This document shows, piece by piece, positions 62,011 to 64,000 of a stretch of 64,000 bases of DNA. The notes under the pieces are model-generated. The model was given only the letters and a program-made list of their open reading frames with translations. It had not been told where the DNA came from and did not search any database. This stretch comes from Hyalella azteca. Its lineage: Eukaryota > Arthropoda > Malacostraca > Amphipoda > Hyalellidae. The translations under genes were made by a program, and so were the position numbers. The DNA lies in assembly GCF_000764305.2 (NCBI RefSeq), contig NW_025943934.1:210128-274127 (forward strand), in the 5' to 3' direction. How positions within the stretch are numbered: the stretch's first letter is position 1; each line of letters opens with the position of its first letter.

Positions 62011-63239
62011 TTCAAACTTATGCTGTTGTTTTATTACTTTGTGCTGTCTACTCCTGTGTGAAATATAGAATAATGATAATGAACAAGGAAGAATAATTTT
62101 CTCGACTTTTGTTTAGATCAAAGTTCTTTTGCGGCAGTTATCGATTAATTACCCAATTCAAAAGCGATTAAACCAACATACCTTAAATTGCAACTGCGCA
62201 GGATTAAAATGTTTCTCGACTTTGGTTGAGAAATATTGACTCAGGGTCTGTTCAATTATTTTAATTTATTAATGGAATGTTTTCGCTTTTAATGGGAACA
62301 ACCAGATATCTAAACGACTTGGAAATCGCATTGCCACATTAGAAGAATTCATGTTGATTCAAAGAAATCTTATATAAAATTAACTTTTCTTAAGGGATAT
62401 GATCAATTTTTCTAGTAGGTTTTTTACCCAACCCTCTGTTGAAAGTTGAATAAATTGGAAGGATTGAGTCTCTCATAAAGATTCTTCGAATTCGCAATAT
62501 TGGCAGGATAAATAGGAAACATTGTTGAATTTACACAAACGTCTTTATTCAACTGCACACTCCCATTCACAAAAGGGAATAGAACATGCAATGAATTGAG
62601 TGCAGGCCAGATGAAATTTTTATTGCTCCTTCTTGATCAGTCCTTTCGGGTTTTAGATCTCATTTACTGATGCCGTTGCTTCTTGCTGGCAACGTTACGG
62701 TACTATTCACTATTCGTTACATAAGCGTAGTTTCATTGTCTTAAATGTGAAAGTACAGAGTCTATGCACAATTGCGGCACGATGCGTACTACAATAATGG
62801 AACAGCGATGAAAACTCAGTGGCAATTCTTAATGCGGAATAGGCTTGTCGTCCTAAGAATTTTCGGTTTTTGTTAAGTGCTCAATTGTCTCAGTACAGAA
62901 TCGAGCTCCTTAGACTGGGCCTCGTCTGGGCTTGGCCAGTTTCTATTGGCGAGCAAATTTAACAACCTAATTCAATCTTGGGATTTACGCAAGCATTTTT
63001 GCCACCTACTTCTCCTTTCACATTTTTTCCTACCAATCTGTTTCATCTCTTCCCATATCCCTCAATTTGCAAGTGAACTGTACGTAAAAAATGCTCCCAA
63101 AGTTACTGCACCATAGGGATCAATGATAAATGCAGCAGAAGTGCAATCAGTCAGATTAAGTGGATGAGATGAAACAATTCACGCAGGTACCGATAAACTG
63201 TGAGCCAAACTGATCACAGACGGCAATAGATGTGATGTG

Positions 63240-63408
63240 TTTAATTAATTATTACAGTCTTCTGAAGCACATGAAGGTATGATTGGTTTAATTATTAGAG
63301 TCTGTTGTAGCACATGTAGGTATGATTGGTTTAATTATTACAGTCCGTTGTAGTAAATGTAGGTGTGATTGTTTTAATTATTACAGTCTGCTGTAGCACA
63401 TGTAGTCA
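63240..63408. repeat. Tandem copies of the exon-5 end (gene E)
   Basis: ATTATTACAGTCTGCTGTAG with CACATGTAGGTATGATTGGT recurs about four times (near 63248, 63291, 63337 and 63381), one to two more copies than at gene D. Confidence 0.8.
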
Positions 63409-63592
63409 GCGGAGTAGGCAGGATGAGGCAGAACAACACAGCTGTAGGGTACAAACGACTGGCAGACGTACGGTAGCAGAGATGTGCAGCTTCCATCGTT
63501 GAATCCACTTGTCCAAAGCATAATGCACTGTTCTGTGGTCGCCAGTTGATCTGGCTGTCCAGGGGCGAATGGTGCGTACATCACAGGTTGAT
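63381..63592 (-). CDS. Last exon of a QPD-type lectin (gene E, partial)
   Basis: A 212-nt exon behind a CTTTTAG acceptor encodes DQPVMYAPFAPGQPDQLA, TEQCIMLWTSGFNDGSC, LLPYVCQSFVPYSC and DYMCYSRL, then TAA. It is the counterpart of exon 5 of gene D, with the same length and phase and most residues identical. QPD, FND and all Cys are present; the residue after QPD is Q instead of N. The remaining exons lie beyond the right edge. Confidence 0.85.
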
Positions 63593-64000
63593 CTAAAAGA
63601 AGAAATATGTACAAATATCACATAGGCTTGTGAGTAATTTAGAACCATGTGTGCACATAAAATCATTATATTTTGTGCACATGATTCATATCATTACAAT
63701 GTTGCAATGTTAATAGCCAATGTTTACTGAGAAATGACATGGCCAGAATCGGAAAAAAATTTCTATCTTATTCGGGTTTATGCCTCGAGGAGCATCCTGC
63801 TTCACTGTTGAAGAATTTGAGATGGAATTATAGTCAGTTACAAATACAAAATAAATACACTGGTTTATATGCATCCATTATCGCAACAATATAGGCCTAC
63901 AGTTAATCAGCGCCTATCGGCAAAAGACACTCATCCAACAAAATAAGGCTCCTCAGACCGACGAGTGAGGAATCACATGGAAAATTACATCTGGTGTGCT

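Larger units (their letters stand above)
61340..64000. repeat. Recent duplication of the G/D tail-to-tail interval
   Basis: Aligns with 48380-51260: exons 4-5 of the plus gene, 3' flank, and last exon of the minus gene. The part 61945-62485 is nearly identical to 49135-49675. A block of about 150 bp (about 49668-49813) is missing from this copy. Confidence 0.85.

Noticed and set aside
1..64000. CRISPR arrays, operons, ribosome binding sites
   Set aside because: The window is eukaryotic: the tandem arrays have no unique spacers and all supported genes have introns.

Overview
This window is eukaryotic nuclear DNA, probably from an arthropod and most likely a crustacean. The DNA is AT-rich, the genes are split by GT-AG introns, and there are tRNA-derived SINEs, MITE-like elements and many micro- and minisatellites. 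The proteins are secreted immune-type lectins plus a beta/gamma-crystallin-like secreted protein. The crustacean assignment is an inference. Five runs of N (2215, 6244, 12104-12161, 24845, 28742) mark assembly joins or gaps, so some truncations may be artefacts.

The main content is a cluster of paralogous genes for short secreted proteins: signal peptide, a short Cys-rich PAN/apple-like segment, then a C-type lectin domain (CTLD). All complete members have five coding exons with identical intron phases. Two subfamilies lie on opposite strands. Minus-strand genes carry a QPD motif (known in the family as the galactose-type Ca2+ site): complete genes at 12557-18077, 27195-31018 and 50676-55867; partial ones at 6512-7912 (exons 2-3), 63381-63592 (last exon) and 1666-1741 (orphan exon 2). 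Plus-strand genes carry EPN plus WND (mannose type): complete at 38545-41462 and 46467-48902, and one lacking exons 1-2 at 60969-61863. The plus and minus genes at 46467-55867 form a tail-to-tail pair. That pair is duplicated, at very high identity in the 3' flank, at 60720-64000.

Between the lectins lies a plus-strand gene (20839 to at least 24639) for a secreted beta/gamma-crystallin-like protein. Just upstream of it, on the minus strand, is an unrecognised coding-looking segment interrupted by a MITE. Lectin duplicates at 6245-10830 and 13755-17940 are paralogous segments. Each holds one copy of the same mobile element at a different site, so the element moved after the duplication.

The most unusual feature is recurrent. 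In the A/B, D, G/H, E and crystallin-like genes, the 3' end of an exon together with its splice donor (or its stop codon and UTR) has been tandemly repeated into the downstream intron or flank. This produces arrays of decayed, potential alternative 5' splice sites. I know of no named system that this matches. It is the best candidate here for something undescribed.

The spacers (about 1-6.2 kb, 18.7-20 kb, 31.2-38.5 kb, 41.5-46.4 kb and 55.9-60.9 kb) hold repeats, palindromes and decayed coding fragments, and no gene I can support.
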